Below are positions 1 to 13,609 of a DNA stretch of 64,000 nt, piece after piece. Under the pieces are notes generated by a model. The model was not told the DNA's origin and did not search any database. It saw only the letters and a program-made list of their open reading frames with translations. Each line of letters begins with the position of its first letter. The first letter of the stretch is position 1. Made by a program: the position numbers and the translations under genes. The stretch lies in the NCBI RefSeq assembly GCF_047495875.1, contig NC_092467.1, forward strand, positions 29,543,066 through 29,607,065. Reading direction: 5' to 3'. The DNA comes from Pithys albifrons albifrons (lineage: Eukaryota > Chordata > Aves > Passeriformes > Thamnophilidae).

Positions 1-3000
1 CACGCTTAGCTGTGTCTTATTTCACTTTAAGTTGACATTTTGTAGCTCATTGAAAACCAGAGATCATGTTCTCCCTTTCAAGGACATCTGAACACAGTCA
101 GCCACATACAAATCAAAAGGACATTAATGCTGGTGTGCTTTCATCACAACTGAATGACCTTTATTCTCAGGTGGGATCCAAATATTTCAACAATGTTCAT
201 TGATAAAGGCAATGAATGTTTCAGCACGACCTGCTGGGCATTTCTGGTGGATGAGAAAGGGATGAGACATCAAAAAGTAGAAATACAACAAAATACATGT
301 GCATACATCCACAACCATGTCCCTCCCTGTATATAAACATGTATTTCTGACCCCTAAGTTTTATTGTATTACTCTTTTGGAAAAGAATGATACTATTCCT
401 TCTCAGGTGAGAGATCAAGTACCTGGTACCTCTGAGTATCAAACATTATTATTTTACATGTGGCATTGAGAGTTTCACACCAGCAAACCCTACACGTTGC
501 CCCAACCAGCAGGAAGATCCCACTGATACAGAGGGTGGTACCAGTACCACGTTGTCCTGGATCAAGGCTTTGCTCTCAGGTCTGTTACTCAGTTCTCAAT
601 TACTGGAAAATCTGTGGGGGTTCAGCTCTCAAAACTGTCATGTTTAAATGCAAATTTTTAATTTCAGATCTTATTTGAGTGAAAAATGTGAGCAAAATTA
701 ATTTCAGGCTCTCATGCCACAAAGGTACACCAGCTTTGGGAGCATCCCACAGTGTGGTCTGTGCCAGGACTGTGTGACTTCACAGGGGGTGATAAAAATA
801 CCTACTGGTTTGGGATGCTCCTACTTAAACACCCAAAAAGAGGCAGCAATTAAAATCAGCAAGTTACATATTTGCAAGATAAGCAACACTTAGTGTTTAA
901 GATCAATTATTCCCCTAATTGAGGATTTTCTCCTTTCCCAGATAATTCTACTGTCAAAATAACTGGCCATGCCAAACACCAACACTGCACTGCAAGAACA
1001 GCAGAATTATCCTAGAAGAGCAAAAGCTAAGAAACAAACTTACTGAAATGACACCTTTTTTTAACGTTTTTATTCATAACAGTATTACATGGTGTGTGTG
1101 TTACAGAAATTAATGGAAAATTTCTAAAAATTTGTTGGTTTCTTTCGTTGTTGCTGAATGCCTTATACATAAAGTTAAAAATAATGTGTCCATATATGTT
1201 AACAAATGGGCATTATCTGAGGTAAAGTTAAAGTAGGTTTAGAAATGTACTGCAACAGTCATTTTATCTTTCTCATCTTTATTAAAAAAATAAGTGTCAG
1301 AATGCAGAAATAAAAATGAATGAAAACCACGGAGTAAACATCTTTGCAAAGAAGGTGCCCAGTACGTTATTAGATGAAAGGTTTCATCAGACACTTGGAT
1401 GACTACGATCTATCAAAATATCTTTTCATGACAGGTAAAGACCAAGAACCTATGGGGGATGGGAACAGGATGGCTGGTGGGATTCCCTGGTTTTGCAATT
1501 TAAAGTGACAAATTTAGTGCTAGTGAAGGATGAGGGATTAAACAATTGCACAAGCTGGATATTTCAGTTATCTACAATACTGGTCCAGTGCAGAGCCCTC
1601 CAGCCCTCTCAACTCAGCAGCTCAACCATGGCAAGGACGATCATATGACGAGACAATTCAGAACTGGTTTTATTTATGAGTGTTGGTAAAGGTAAGACAA
1701 AGGTCCGCGGTGACGGTCCAGTTGGCTCTCGGGAGACACCAAAATTCCAGCCTCCTTCCCTTGGCACCTATTTGTTAATGATCTGCTTCCTACAAACATG
1801 ATGGCAATGGATCCTCTGAGACATAAAATCTCTCCTTTTCTTTCAACGTTTCACCCCAGAACTGGAAATGCACTGACAATACTAAACCTCAAATGTCTGT
1901 GATGAACCAAAACTGCCTTTGTGGTTCCATGTGTAGGACAAAACCCAAAAAAGCCACTGAGGAAGAAAGTAGCACCACTGTGCAAATTAGGAAAATATTC
2001 TTACAGAAATGTCCTTTAGAAACACTTTTACCTCTGCTTTTAATCCTGAAACACTCCATCTGCCAAGTTTTAAAGTATCTTCTCCACTCAGAAAACCTGA
2101 CCTGTCTTCAGATGGGAAAATAAGATTTGCTACAATGCTGTTTGCACATGACCAAGGAATAAGCATCAAATGACCATGAATGAAGATAAAAGTTCTCTTC
2201 TCTGCAGGTTCATTAGGTCTAGTCACAGCTAATTCTTCATTCCAATACATTTGGTAATGCACATTTCTCTAATTCAAAATAAAAGAGATTGGAATCACGT
2301 TGTGAGATTTGGTTGCACACACCAACAATTGCCACCCCAGCTATTCTGCCTTCTAAACCATTTTTAGCTTATAACAGAGACAAAAGAAAGTAAAACATTT
2401 ATAACTCCAGGCCTGTTTTAATCATGACAAAAAATGTAAATCCTAATGTGTCAATTTAAAAACAAAATTTGCACAATAACCCTAAAAACTGATTAATCAC
2501 TTGATTTCTTTAACCTTTTTTCCTTTTTCTATTTTTTCCTCTTTTTTTCTCTTTTTTTGTCTTTTTTTTTTGTCTTTTTAGTGTTAAACCACTAAATTCA
2601 ATATACTGTAACTGCATAGGAACATCAGGAAAACACATTTGACCTGTATAACAATTCTCTGTAGGGCAAAAATATATAATTCTTTATGAAAATCATGTGC
2701 TAAACATATGAACCCAAACACTGCACTTTTGCTTCATAAATGTAAAAAAAGGACGTTTTCAATTCTTTTATTCTGCGTGTAAACAGTTTGATGACTTCTA
2801 TGCAGAGGTTCCAAGGAATGCCAATGGAATGTGAGCTCCTGGAAGTGGAACATGTCCATGTGATAATGCTAGACCAGAAAATCATGTGTTCCCATTAATC
2901 TCACTAGTTGCTGACAAGCTGACTGCTTTTGGCAAATGCACTTGAGCTTCAGCCCATTATTGTAAGCATGTGAAAAAACATATGTGATGTGAGAACCACA

Positions 3001-6000
3001 AACTGGGTATGCCACCCCTCCCAAGCACTGCAACTTGCTACCTTCTCTACTGTGTAATGGCATTAGTAAAAGAATTTCCATAACATTTATATATTTACAA
3101 AAAAAAATGGCAATTTTCATTTGAACTCCTTAAAGCCATTTCCCCTTAAACATTTAAAGAGTTTAACAGTAAGTTCTTTTTTTCAAGTTATAAAATAAAA
3201 ATCCCATTTGATTTTTCTGATGTACAAAAAGTGATAAAGATGAACAATTTGATCACAGAATCAGTTTGTTATTCCAAAATCCATGCCGTCCTTGTCCCAT
3301 TTGTAAAGTCCTCTTCATCCAAACTCCTAAACCAGAAGCACACCAGTATTATTTGGCAAATGATTTTCTTTTTGTCATCAAAAATGGCACACAGAGAAGA
3401 AAACACTTGTCTGCATAGCATTACAGCAGCAAGATACTGAAGAAATAAAAATATTCCTTTTCTGTACTTTGTTTAGAGTTTCCTAGGAAATCCTGACTCT
3501 TTTGTCTTTCCTCAGTGGGACTCCATGTCCTTTCTCAACCCACAACAAGAGTATTCCAACAGAAAGCAGCAATTCTTCCTCATGATGTGCTAGAACTTAA
3601 AAGGTCCATTTGGCAACGTTTTCAGTCAGGATGGAGAAACAGCCAAGTTTCATTCTGTGGTTTCAAGTTGGGAATCATTTCTGCAGGAGATGTTTTGCTG
3701 TTAGATCTGTCACTGATACAAAACTACAGAATAAGAAATAAAAAGTAAAAAAAAAAAAGACACCACCAGTACTTTTTGTTGTTGTTTAAATATGTTTACA
3801 AAGGGAAAAAAAAGGATCAGGATCAGCCTGATGTAAATGATGATGAAAAACGTGTCACCATGACATAAAAAGTGCCGACTTGTGCCCCAAGGGCTGTTGA
3901 ATGATAATATCACTGTACTACACACAGACTCTGCTTTTTGCTCAAAAGAAAAAGGAATGTTTAATACTCAATAAACTTCAGATGCTTGTTATTTATATGT
4001 GGCACACAGAAGACAACAAATGCTTAAAGGAAGACTGAGGAGTAAGATATTCTAGTCTGGACACCCACAACTTGTGGGGATGGGGTTGGACTCGTGGTAT
4101 GATAAGCGGGGAGAGTTTTTATTTTGTGCTGCCATAGGAATCTGCCACTGGTTGCCAAAAAGAAACACATCAGGAACACTCGTAGAGCCAGTCCAGGAGG
4201 GCACTCTCTCTCCTTGTCAGACAAAATCAATCGGAAAAAAGCAGGAAAGCCAAAGGCCTGCCACGTTGTTGGGTTTCTTTTGAGTCCTGGAGCACCACAA
4301 GCCTCTAACAATGCTATTTCTTAGGTCTGTTAATCTGGGCGTAGAGAGGTTCTGCTTCCTGGGGATAACAAACATAAAGTGAGTGGAGATGTCTCCAGAC
4401 AGCATTTTTAGAACATTTTAAGAACATCTGCTTGAGAACAGCAATACCTTATGAGTCAAAACCCACAGGAAGAGTTTGCCTTCTGTGCTGCCTTGAGTAA
4501 TCAGGGCACTCAGGTTGAATTGTGAAGAAAATGGGACATTATTTCAGGAAATGAATCCTTACTATCAATTCCCTCTTCCAGCACTGGCCACGCACTGATT
4601 CTCACTGCTGGGCACAGACATATGAACAAATTAAATGATAACTTATTCAACTGGATGTTTGGAAGTTTGGAGGCCAGAAATACAGCTGGTACACAAGGGT
4701 GTTCCTCGTCCCAGGCTCAGACCCCTCCAGCAGCACAACAGCAGAACAAACCTGTGGGTTTCACAAAACTCAGGGAGAAAACCACTTGCAAACAGAAACC
4801 ACCGTAGAAAGCTGAGCTAATGAAGCTGTGATGGATTTAAAATAACAACATGAGTTGCCTATGAAGAAGGAGGAACACTAGCCCTGCTCAGTTTGATTAG
4901 GAGGCTGTAGAACCACCAGTACAATCATTAAAGCCGGGAGGAAAGCGTGTCGATTTGTTAAGGGATACTTCAGTTTGTTAGGGGATACTTTCTTGGGAAT
5001 TTCCTGGGTGGGGAGAGGGAAAAGCTGAGTTGCTTCATAGCTGACACCCTGTGTTAATACTATGTTCATCTTGGCTGCAGTGGGAAGCAAATCACCCGTG
5101 GACCCTGGATTCCATTCTACTTCATTTCCAGAAAGTAATTTATTAAACTAAGAATGACATCTAAAAAAAGAACAAGACAGGCAGAAAGGCTAATTAATGC
5201 CATACTGCATTAACTCTCCACAGCCTGATAAATATTCAAATACCACACCACGACGTTGAATTTAACCAAGTTAGAATCAACTTGTGTTACAGCAGCATTA
5301 GCAGGAGCTGACTCGAGGAAAAAACCTCTGAAGGCTGGCAAGTCACTGGGCACTGAGGAGCAGACATGCCTGCCAGGGGATGGCACAGGATTTTAATCAC
5401 TGCTTATAAAAATGATGCTGAGGGTGAGAGAAACAGCCCAAAGGAGGCTTTGTAGGGCTGTACATACTCTGTGCCCAGGGTGCCTGTTCAGAGCCCTGTC
5501 CCAGTGCCCTGTCCTGCCTCGCTGTGCAGCTTGTCTTGAATGAGGAGCAACACAACAAATCCAAAATATGACCTGTTTCCTCCATGCCACGTTGTCTCTT
5601 ATTCCCTTTTAAAAGATGACATTTCTGGAGCTTTCAGAGAGCCTGTTTCCCCATCTCCTACCTACACAAAGCCCTGAGTACACTATAAGCATTACACGAG
5701 GATGAGAGAAATCCTCTGGAATGATTAAATAAAGGCTGCTAAAATTATCCCCAGCAAGAAGCAAATATATTTTGTGACCTTGAAAAACCAAAGGCAATCG
5801 GAAGAGATGACTGAGAGTAAATAACTGCATTTCACATACTGTGTGTTAAGTCTACCTGTGCCAATTTTCACGTTCCACGGACATGAAGCTGCCAGAATGA
5901 TCTATCACAGCTAGTTCAGAGAAAATCTGTACTAATTAATGTGTGAACCTGACGAGCACCAGGCCATTCTTCAGGCAGTTGCTGAACCTGAGGTGATTGC

Positions 6001-9000
6001 AAAGCGAAGTGGAAAAGGAAGGAGGAGAAGAAAAGGAGAGGGAGGGAGAACATCCCTTTGGAACAAAAGATGTCAGTTTTTCAAATGCCTTCAGGGAAAA
6101 AAAAAAAGAGCTTTTCAAAATGTCAAGCCTGCTTGTTAGAGCTGTCCTCAAGAGTCCTTAAGATATGCAGATGTGCTTAAGTAACAGGTGTCCTAAGGTG
6201 CCACCGAACTTGCCACCCTTGGAAGAGGAGGAGGAGCTCATCATGGGGCAGCAGCACTTTCCACAGCACATGAGGCAGCCTTTGCAATGAGAAATTTCTT
6301 TGATTCACACCCAACATTTATCTGAACATACACTTGATGTGGCAAAAGCCTGCATTTCTCACTGATTTGAATAATTTCTCTTCCAGCAGACCAAAGCATT
6401 TCGCATGAAAAGTGTGCTCTTATGTCTTCCTTTCAGTTGATTTCCCCCTTCAGATGCCTAAACGAGAAATTAATTGCAGTAATTGGGTGCAGTCTTCCCA
6501 GCCCGAGTTTTTGTATCAATGTCTGAGATTTGTTTTCTAATATTATTCTGAGCTAATTCAAGCAGCACATCGTGCCTGTAGCCCAATATTGCACATGGTA
6601 TCTGTAAAGTATTGATGCTGATGCTCAAGAGGGCAAAGGAGAGCAGAAAGGGACACAAAAGAGGCAAAAGGAAAGTTAAGTGCTGTTGACTTCATGAGGA
6701 GCTTCTCCCACAGTGCCAGGCACTATTGGGGAGGCCTTGGAAGCAGAAATAAAGTCCCTTTTTTTAGATAATCCAGGCAAAAGTCACAGGGCATGTTATG
6801 AAAAGACAGGGGAATATTACTCTTCTCACAGCATCAAAACCATCTCACCAGTGTTTTCTGCTTTCTACCACTGCATTAGAACAGTCTGAGGGAGGGAAAG
6901 AAAAGAACTGGTCTTTGTCAGAACAACAAGAAAGAACAAATAAAACAGCAAACAAAGTTTCTAATTCACATAAACCCCTTGAATCTTAAAGTGCTTTCCT
7001 TTCTGAACTGGCCCAGAAGCACTTCCAATGTCCTTTCATCAACCCACAGGGAGAAACCAAGATGAAAACTAGAAGCACTTCCTTTTTGCTGCTGTATTCT
7101 AGAGATACTTCATCCTGGCAAATAAGTTTATTCTTATTTTAAGGGAGACAAACAGTAAGCCTTTCTGGTGTAGAACACTACTGCATGAGGCAACGGGGGC
7201 ACTACTGCTTTTGAAGAACATTATGTAAATCCTAGAAGTAAATTTGCATCCAATTTAAAGACACTAACATCTGCTCCCCAGCAGAAGTAATCACTGGAGA
7301 ACATCTCCTGAAAGACTCAGAGCCTGCTTGGGCTTGCAGAGGTGAACTCTCTCACAAAGCATAACACAGGAGAGGGTTAGGAAGAAACTGTTTTTACCCT
7401 GGCAGCCCTTTCATCCCTGTGAGACACCCTGCTACGTGCAGAGCTTCAGGCAAGATGTTCTCAATTGGAGAGGTGAGGCCCGCACTGATTTCCTTGCCCT
7501 TTACAACAGATTCTCAGCGCCAGTTTTACTCCTGGCTGACTGATCAGAAAGGGCAGGCTCAAATGAGGAGAGTTTCATGAAATAAGAGTGCTGGAGCACC
7601 AGACAAAATGAGCATCTTGTGCTGGGGATGCAAGTGAAGGGGGTGGCAGTGCGGTGAGTCTGCTCCGTTTAGTGCATGCTGACTCAGCAAAATAGGGCAG
7701 AGTCAAGTTGGCAAGCAGGGTTCAAATTAAAGATCTTTGGTGTTAAGGCATTCCTTTTGGCCCATTAACAGCCAGTTTTTATTTACTGCTTATTATCAAT
7801 ATTTAGGTTTGGGTTTTTTACAGTTAGCCTCTACTAGCAGCATAAATACAGCAACCTTCTAGCTCAGGATTATAGCTGGAGAATGCCTCTATTCTTACTA
7901 TAAACCTACCCAGGAATATTTCCTAGTCTCAAATATCCAGTTTAATTATTATCATTTTAAAAGTCTCTGTCATTTTAGTATCAAAATGGATGCTATGCAT
8001 CCACAAAATGAAAAAGCAAAGAGAATTACTGAGAAATATGGACCTGCTCCATCTTGGTCCTGAATATAAAAATGAACTGCAGTCCTGAAACACTCTGATT
8101 ATTTCTGTGCCTCTTTCCTAACACAACACTAGTCACACAATGATACCTTTCATCTACCTATCTGCCAATTCTCCTTCCTAACTTTTGAACCTAAGGGCTA
8201 ATTTGAAGCAAATTGTTCAGAAGTCACAAAGATACTAAACTACCCCAAGCAGATTTTTAAAAGCAGTTTTTGTGCAGCAGATGGGGAACCTTTTAAAGAG
8301 CTTCAGCACAGAGGAAGAAAGAGAGTTCGTCCCCAAATTGAACTGCTGGATTGCCAATCAGCAAGTACATGGCTCTGCACAGGCTACACAGGATGTTTTC
8401 TCTTGTTCAGAGGGAAAAGTTGGAGAAATGGAAGGGTACAAGGCTACGTCAAGTGGGCTGGATGACACTGGAAGAAGTGAGAAGCTTGTGTGTGAGCTGG
8501 TTGCATGAAAATGAACAGCTTGGAGGGGGTTGCAGCAGTGCAGATGAAGGCAAACCTGAAGGATGCCTCTGCTCACAGAGCAGCCTGAATTTCTCTGCTC
8601 ATCTCCCTTCACATTCCCTGGGAAATAGGAAGACGAACAACCAACTATGGACCTGAAATGTCAATTTTAGGATTTCTCGGGAGCGAAGCAGCAATTCCCA
8701 AAACGTGATCCCTTCCCAAACATAAAACACTTTTTTCAGGTTCACAGCCCTGCTCCGTGCTGGTTTTAGCTTAAGAATTGCAGTTCTAGAGCCTACCAGG
8801 AACAGGTGACCTATAATCATGAATTTCTCTTTGGTCTCTTTTCAGTTCCCGTTGAGCCACGTGAATGATAAGAAGAGGTGCTGCAAATACAGCCTGGGAT
8901 ATTCTGAGCCCATTCAGAGTCCTGGTGCAATACAAAAGGGCAAGAAGGAAGAAGAGGATGCAGAATCAACTTGGTATGTCTTCCTGAGGCTCACTAAGCT

Positions 9001-11164
9001 CCCAGATAAGCCAGTGCTTTGTCCATAATTCTCTGTTTTCTCTCAACTTCCTAAAAACAGCCCAAATAAAGAGTTATAGCAGTCCATCCTGGAGCTGACT
9101 AAGATTATTAGGAACATTCATCACCAAGAATGGCACTTGCTCAAAGATGGATGATGGCAGCAGGCCACTGAAGTACCAGGAAAAGCTGATAGACAAATAT
9201 TCTAATGAACTGTTGCTCTCCTGACAGTGCTGATAGCATTGTGAAGGGTGTGACATATTTTGAGGGCTTATAATTGTCTGCACACATTTCACAGAACAAC
9301 TAAACAATTTTTTCAGGAAGATATGCTCTAGCCACAAATGTTTTGAAGGTTTCTTGAGAATCTCTCATGAATGATTGCCAGTGCAAGTTTTGAACTGGGC
9401 AGCATCTCAGTAGAGCTGCATTTGTTCCTCTCTTCAAACTTCTTGCTTTAATGTAAAATGTCAGTAATAAGACATGTTTAACACATTTGGTAGAATTGCA
9501 GCTAAAAACAGTCCTTTCCCTCTCTCTCCTTTCACCATAGTTATTCCACACACAATGTGAAGACAGCAGTAGGAATAAAACATAAATCAGCTGAAGATGG
9601 CAGTCATCTTATTCAGTGTTCCCTTCAACCCTTCTGGAAAATCACTGTCCATCCTCAATGCTGGGCATGAACAAAGGGAAAACAAGCAAACACAAATCTT
9701 GCTATAAACAGCTCTGCAAACAGTTGATCTTATTTCACCTGTGAAAGTTAGTCCTCTCTGCTTATCTTCAACCATAAAGGGACAAAAATGTAATGTATTC
9801 ATAAAGTGTCACTCATAACTACTACTAACTCATAGCTATTTGTGGAAGAGTGACTGATAGAACAGCTACTGGTAGGATGAGGATTTGGAGAGCTGAGGTT
9901 GAAGATTGCAAAAGGAAGAGAGTAAAAATAGGAGAAAATAGCAACTAAATGATAATATATGGTACCAGAAGAAATCAAGAAACTAAATTGCTGTGGTACC
10001 TTGAAAGACCAGGATACAAAAAGCTTGGCAGGTGAGTACTCAGACTACATCCAGATAAGTAAAGATACTGCATGGGCTGATTTCAGAGATGCTGGGAACA
10101 GATGTATCTGAAATTTCTGCACTCAAGACTATGCCTTGCTCCTGAGAGGTCCATTCAGCCGAGTAGTTACTGTGCTGTTCTTGGGGTAGGAATCACGTTC
10201 CAAAGAGTGAAGTAATCTCCCATCTAAGCCACCAAAGTGGCTTTTATGCAGACTGTGATTCTTTTGTACTACATGTTTCTCCCCATTAAGTGTCTCTCCA
10301 AATGCGGAGCTCAATACACAACTCAGCAGTAAGTCCTGAATTGCTAATTTTCCATGGGGATTAGACTTCCCGTTGCTCTGACTATACCAGGCTTTGGAAT
10401 TCCATGGGCTGGCTTTAGCAAGTGGATTTCCTAGGGCCTGCTGCTGAATGGCTCTGCACAGAGGCACAATGGTATCAGTGTAACTTCACTGGAGAGGGGC
10501 TTGCTTTTTGTTCAGCCTCCTGTTCCTGCCTACAGCTTCTAGGAATTACTGTAAGACGATAATCAGTAACATTATTTAACATTTCCCAGAATATATTTCT
10601 GAGGATTATATATATTTGATGCAAGACTCTGCAGGGATTAACAAAAAATACAGAAAAACCATATGGAATCCCTGGTAATATACTGTAGCTCCCAGATACC
10701 TTGATGGGTAAAAGAATGTATTTTACTAAGAGTTACATAAAAGCAGAACAAAAGGATCCCTCACTTCATTCCCTTACACAGACTTAAACTACTGTTTCAA
10801 TTCTATCCAGAACTCCTGGTAGGTAAATGTGTGTGATGGTAGTTTAGCAATGATTTTAACTCTCTTTGTGACAGTCAGAAAATTAGAGACTTTATCATTA
10901 CTTTCCCCAGGATGAATTTCAGAATTACCCTGGCTATGATAAACCATAATAAATAAATGTATGTTATGTGGGTTTCCAGAGTGTGGGACTCAGATAAAGG
11001 TCAAATACTCTTTCTTGACCTAGGAAAGAACTGTTGGAGTGTTCTGAAGCTGGGGATGGCAGTGCTGGCCAAGGTCAGGCAAAGGCACAGCCAAACTATT
11101 ATGTGGCACCATCCACCTGGAAAAGCAGCTCTCACTGGAGTAAACAACAAATGCTCTTCCTAGA
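1..11164. other. Region downstream of DAB1, no gene recognised
   Basis: About 11 kb of AT-rich sequence. The open frames here reach at most 112 codons and none shows a known family, conserved motif or paired splice sites. No CR1, SINE or LTR is recognisable. A pyrimidine-rich tract on the plus strand lies near 2515-2580 and a purine tract near 6010-6052. Part of this region could belong to an extended DAB1 3' UTR. In mammals C8B lies downstream of DAB1, but I found no exon of it. Confidence 0.6.
4953..4990. repeat. 20-bp tandem duplication
   Basis: TTTGTTAAGGGATACTTCAG is followed directly by a near copy (TTTGTTAGGGGATACTTT). It is a simple local duplication with no coding meaning. Confidence 0.75.
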
Positions 11165-11184
11165 GCAGCTCATCCCAGCTTGAC

Positions 11185-11190
11185 TTTATT
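11185..11190 (-). terminator. Candidate DAB1 polyadenylation signal AATAAA
   Basis: AATAAA reads on the minus strand about 1.29 kb past the stop, with a T/G-rich candidate downstream element following. Its use is not shown by sequence alone. Confidence 0.4.
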
Positions 11191-12047
11191 CTTACACTGT
11201 CATTTTAGACTTAGTGAGACACAAACCTTAATGCTACTCTTGCTTCAGCCCCCACAAGAGCTGAGCATGACATCAGTGAAGCTAAAGAAGGGGGAGATGC
11301 CTTCTCAAAGCCCCACATATTATTAAGAGATAATATTATTATTATTCCCAAGTGGATAAAAACTGAGTTACTGTAAGATATTTTAAAATCATATTTAATG
11401 CACGAAGTAAACTGACTCTGAATGAAGCTATTGAGTTGAAACCAAATTACTTTGGCTCAGAATGGGTAAGTCACTAGTAAATCCAGAGCAATTTCTGTAC
11501 AAAAATGGAAAGGGTTCTCCCACTGTTACTGATTTGCTCCAGGAGCTCTGTGCTGGAGCAAAGGAGCTGTATCAGATCACATATCTGGGCCATACCGAAC
11601 ATGAATGGCAGATGGGGAGAAGATGATGAAACATATCCTTCAAACAGCAACACTAGAGAGTCTTTGGATGGAGTAACAATGCTCAGCACTCATGAACTTT
11701 GTAGCTTCACTGTCTTTTTGGCAAAACATGTTTACTGTATTGAAACAAATCACAGAACATTCACTGGCAGCCACATTTTCTATCGTGTTCTGTAACACAA
11801 AAGATGAAAAGATCATCCTTCCCGTCTGTCTGGATTTAAATGACTTACATTGAGGAGTAATTTTTAAAACATCAGTATGCCAATGCTAAGAGGAACGATC
11901 ATAATTTTCAGATGTTTTTAATTTGCAGTTGGAGATAAAAATACACAAACCCATTTCAATATTTTTTACATGCAGATAATAAACGTGCTTCTTCTACTGA
12001 TTACCACATTGATTTAGGGCAGAGACATCCATGTATCATTACATAAT

Positions 12048-12053
12048 TTTATT
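12048..12053 (-). terminator. Candidate proximal polyadenylation signal AATAAA
   Basis: AATAAA reads on the minus strand about 430 bp past the stop codon. The following sequence is only weakly T/G-rich, so it would be a weaker or alternative site. Confidence 0.3.
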
Positions 12054-12480
12054 TAATGATTGTTATGTCTATGGGTAAGATGCCTTATTCCATTTAATAT
12101 GTTACCTCTGACTGAAGGCCAGGGAGGATTTGAAAAAACAAAATGCTCTGCCTAATACACTGTTAGTAATGGCTCAGTTTCCCTATTTGCCCTCAGAATT
12201 TGAACACAAAGTAAAATAAGTCTACATTTCTTTAAAGCATGCAGGCAGCTGAAACACACATAATTTGCATAAGCTGCAACACTCAGTGAATGGCAAAAGC
12301 CATGCAAACCACCAAGCATGAGGAATACACCGTGGAGGATGGAGAGGTAAAACGGAAGAGATGGAAAGGAAAAATAAACCATGCATCCATGAAAGCAATG
12401 GGAGGCACTGGTGGGATAATAAGTGAACACCTCAAGGTGTAGAGAAAAAAAGGACAGATACCTACCCCAACCTGTGCTAT

Positions 12481-12564
12481 CTAGCTACCGACCTGTGGAC
12501 TTATAGTATCACCAGTTGGCTCACCAAATGGATCACTGTTGGAGGAGGCCTGAGACCCATCAGG
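12481..12564 (-). CDS. DAB1: DAB1 final coding exon m with stop codon (residues 525-551)
   Basis: This gives 84 coding bp, ending in TAG at 12483-12481. It reads PDGSQASSNSDPFGEPTGDT and then ISPQVGS-stop. The stop sits where the mammalian protein stops (ISPQ, x, GS), so the exon continues into the 3' UTR rather than splicing on. The DPF tripeptide is a possible AP-2 ear ligand. The mammalian tail as I recall it has GEPSGEPSGDN; here one GEPS unit is absent, which accounts for the length of 551 instead of 555. The acceptor is TATTCTAG. Confidence 0.93.
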   Translation of the reverse strand, partial: PDGSQASSNSDPFGEPTGDTISPQVGS

Positions 12565-13481
12565 CTAGAATACAAGAACATAACACCTTTTTTTCTCAAC
12601 AATAGAAAGTGAAAAGTCAACACGAGGTTATTTTCATGCTGTGGGCATAACAAGTACATCCTATCTCATGAAAACCAGGAAGTGAGACCTCACCACTGAC
12701 ATGTTCTCAAAAGCCATAATGGTTTGCTGCAGGTGATGCAGCCAGGAAAGGACCTCACCAGTTCCTGCTGGAGCCCAGGCAGGAGCAGCCAAGGACTTCA
12801 GAAGGTACTGGCTTAGGCAAACAAGAACTGCAAAGGGCCCTGAAAGCCACTGAAACCATGTGAATCAAAAAGAGTCCAAGCTCATGTTATTTTGTACCAT
12901 TGGGTCCTTTCGTTGCACAGACTCCCTCTTGCCTTTGGCTCAGCTGGGCTCTAACCTCCCCGAGACACCTTGTGACTTACAGTCATTGCTTGGATAATAT
13001 TTCTTGCTTTGGTCCATAAAGGCAAAGAAATCACATACTGAGGGCCAGAACATTGAGGAATGCAACTAGGCAAGCAACTGGGATGCAAGAATGTGCAAGA
13101 CAACATCAACCATCATCTTTTAACACACAAACTCTCACATCTCTCTCTGCAGCCTCAGCATGTTTGTTGTTTTACCTCAGAATTCCTTACCATGAGTAAG
13201 TGAATGCTGGTGTGCTAAAGATACAACTAACATATACAACCTTAGATATGAACTCTGAGTTTGGTTCCTTGTATGCAATATTAGTGCATATCAATGGAAA
13301 TGCCAAGTCATCACCTATCAAACCCAAAGCAGGACATGAATTCTGTCTGCAGATCCCCTTAAGTACCACCCAGCCCTATTGGAATAGTTACTTCTGACAT
13401 TACAAAACAACATTTAATTAACTTCTGCCTTTTCTAGCTAAAAAGAGACAATAAGGATTTAGAAACCTTGTTGCTACTCAC
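12565..13481 (-). other. DAB1: DAB1 intron between exons l and m
   Basis: This intron of 917 bp shows no repeat or other feature that I can identify. Confidence 0.75.
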
Positions 13482-13609
13482 AGCCTCCGGCTCCTCACTT
13501 TTGCTTGGGCTTTCAAACCCCTCTTCAAAGAGGTCATCTGCAGCAGGATCACTCGTATGAGATGCTGATGATTTTGATGGAGAACTCTGTCTGGGAGCAG
13601 GGGTTGGAG
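13482..13609 (-). CDS. DAB1: DAB1 coding exon l with Cdk5-type site (residues 482-524)
   Basis: This exon is 128 bp, entering in phase 1 and leaving in phase 0. It reads [18 protein letters not shown] and on to [10 protein letters not shown]. Ser491 is followed by Pro (SSPSK) and corresponds to the site reported to be phosphorylated by Cdk5. A second Ser-Pro lies in FESPSK. The acceptor is TGTTTAG and the donor GCT|GTGAGT. Differences from mammals as I recall them are limited to disordered positions (DLFEEG for DIFEEG, EEPEA for EEQEA). Confidence 0.95.

Larger units (their letters stand above)
11165..12480 (-). other. DAB1: DAB1 3' UTR (probable extent)
   Basis: The stretch follows the stop codon without a splice signal. 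Candidate AATAAA signals on the minus strand lie at 12053-12048 and 11190-11185. The second is followed after about 35 nt by a T/G-rich stretch (TTTGTTGTTT), which suits a downstream element, so a UTR of about 1.3 kb is my preferred reading. A longer UTR, using signals further along (for example 1283-1278 or 1074-1069), cannot be excluded. Confidence 0.45.

Noticed and set aside
2515..2580. T-rich tract as a poly(A) tail of a retrocopy
   Set aside because: The tract is mixed C/T, not pure T, and no retrotransposed coding sequence or target-site duplication adjoins it.
10129..10467. 112-codon open frame on the minus strand downstream of DAB1
   Set aside because: No family, domain or splice context is recognisable, the composition looks random and the length is expected by chance in 64 kb.
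1..11164. Exons of C8B, the gene downstream of DAB1 in mammals
   Set aside because: No complement-type Cys-rich or MACPF coding pattern with splice sites was visible in this stretch.
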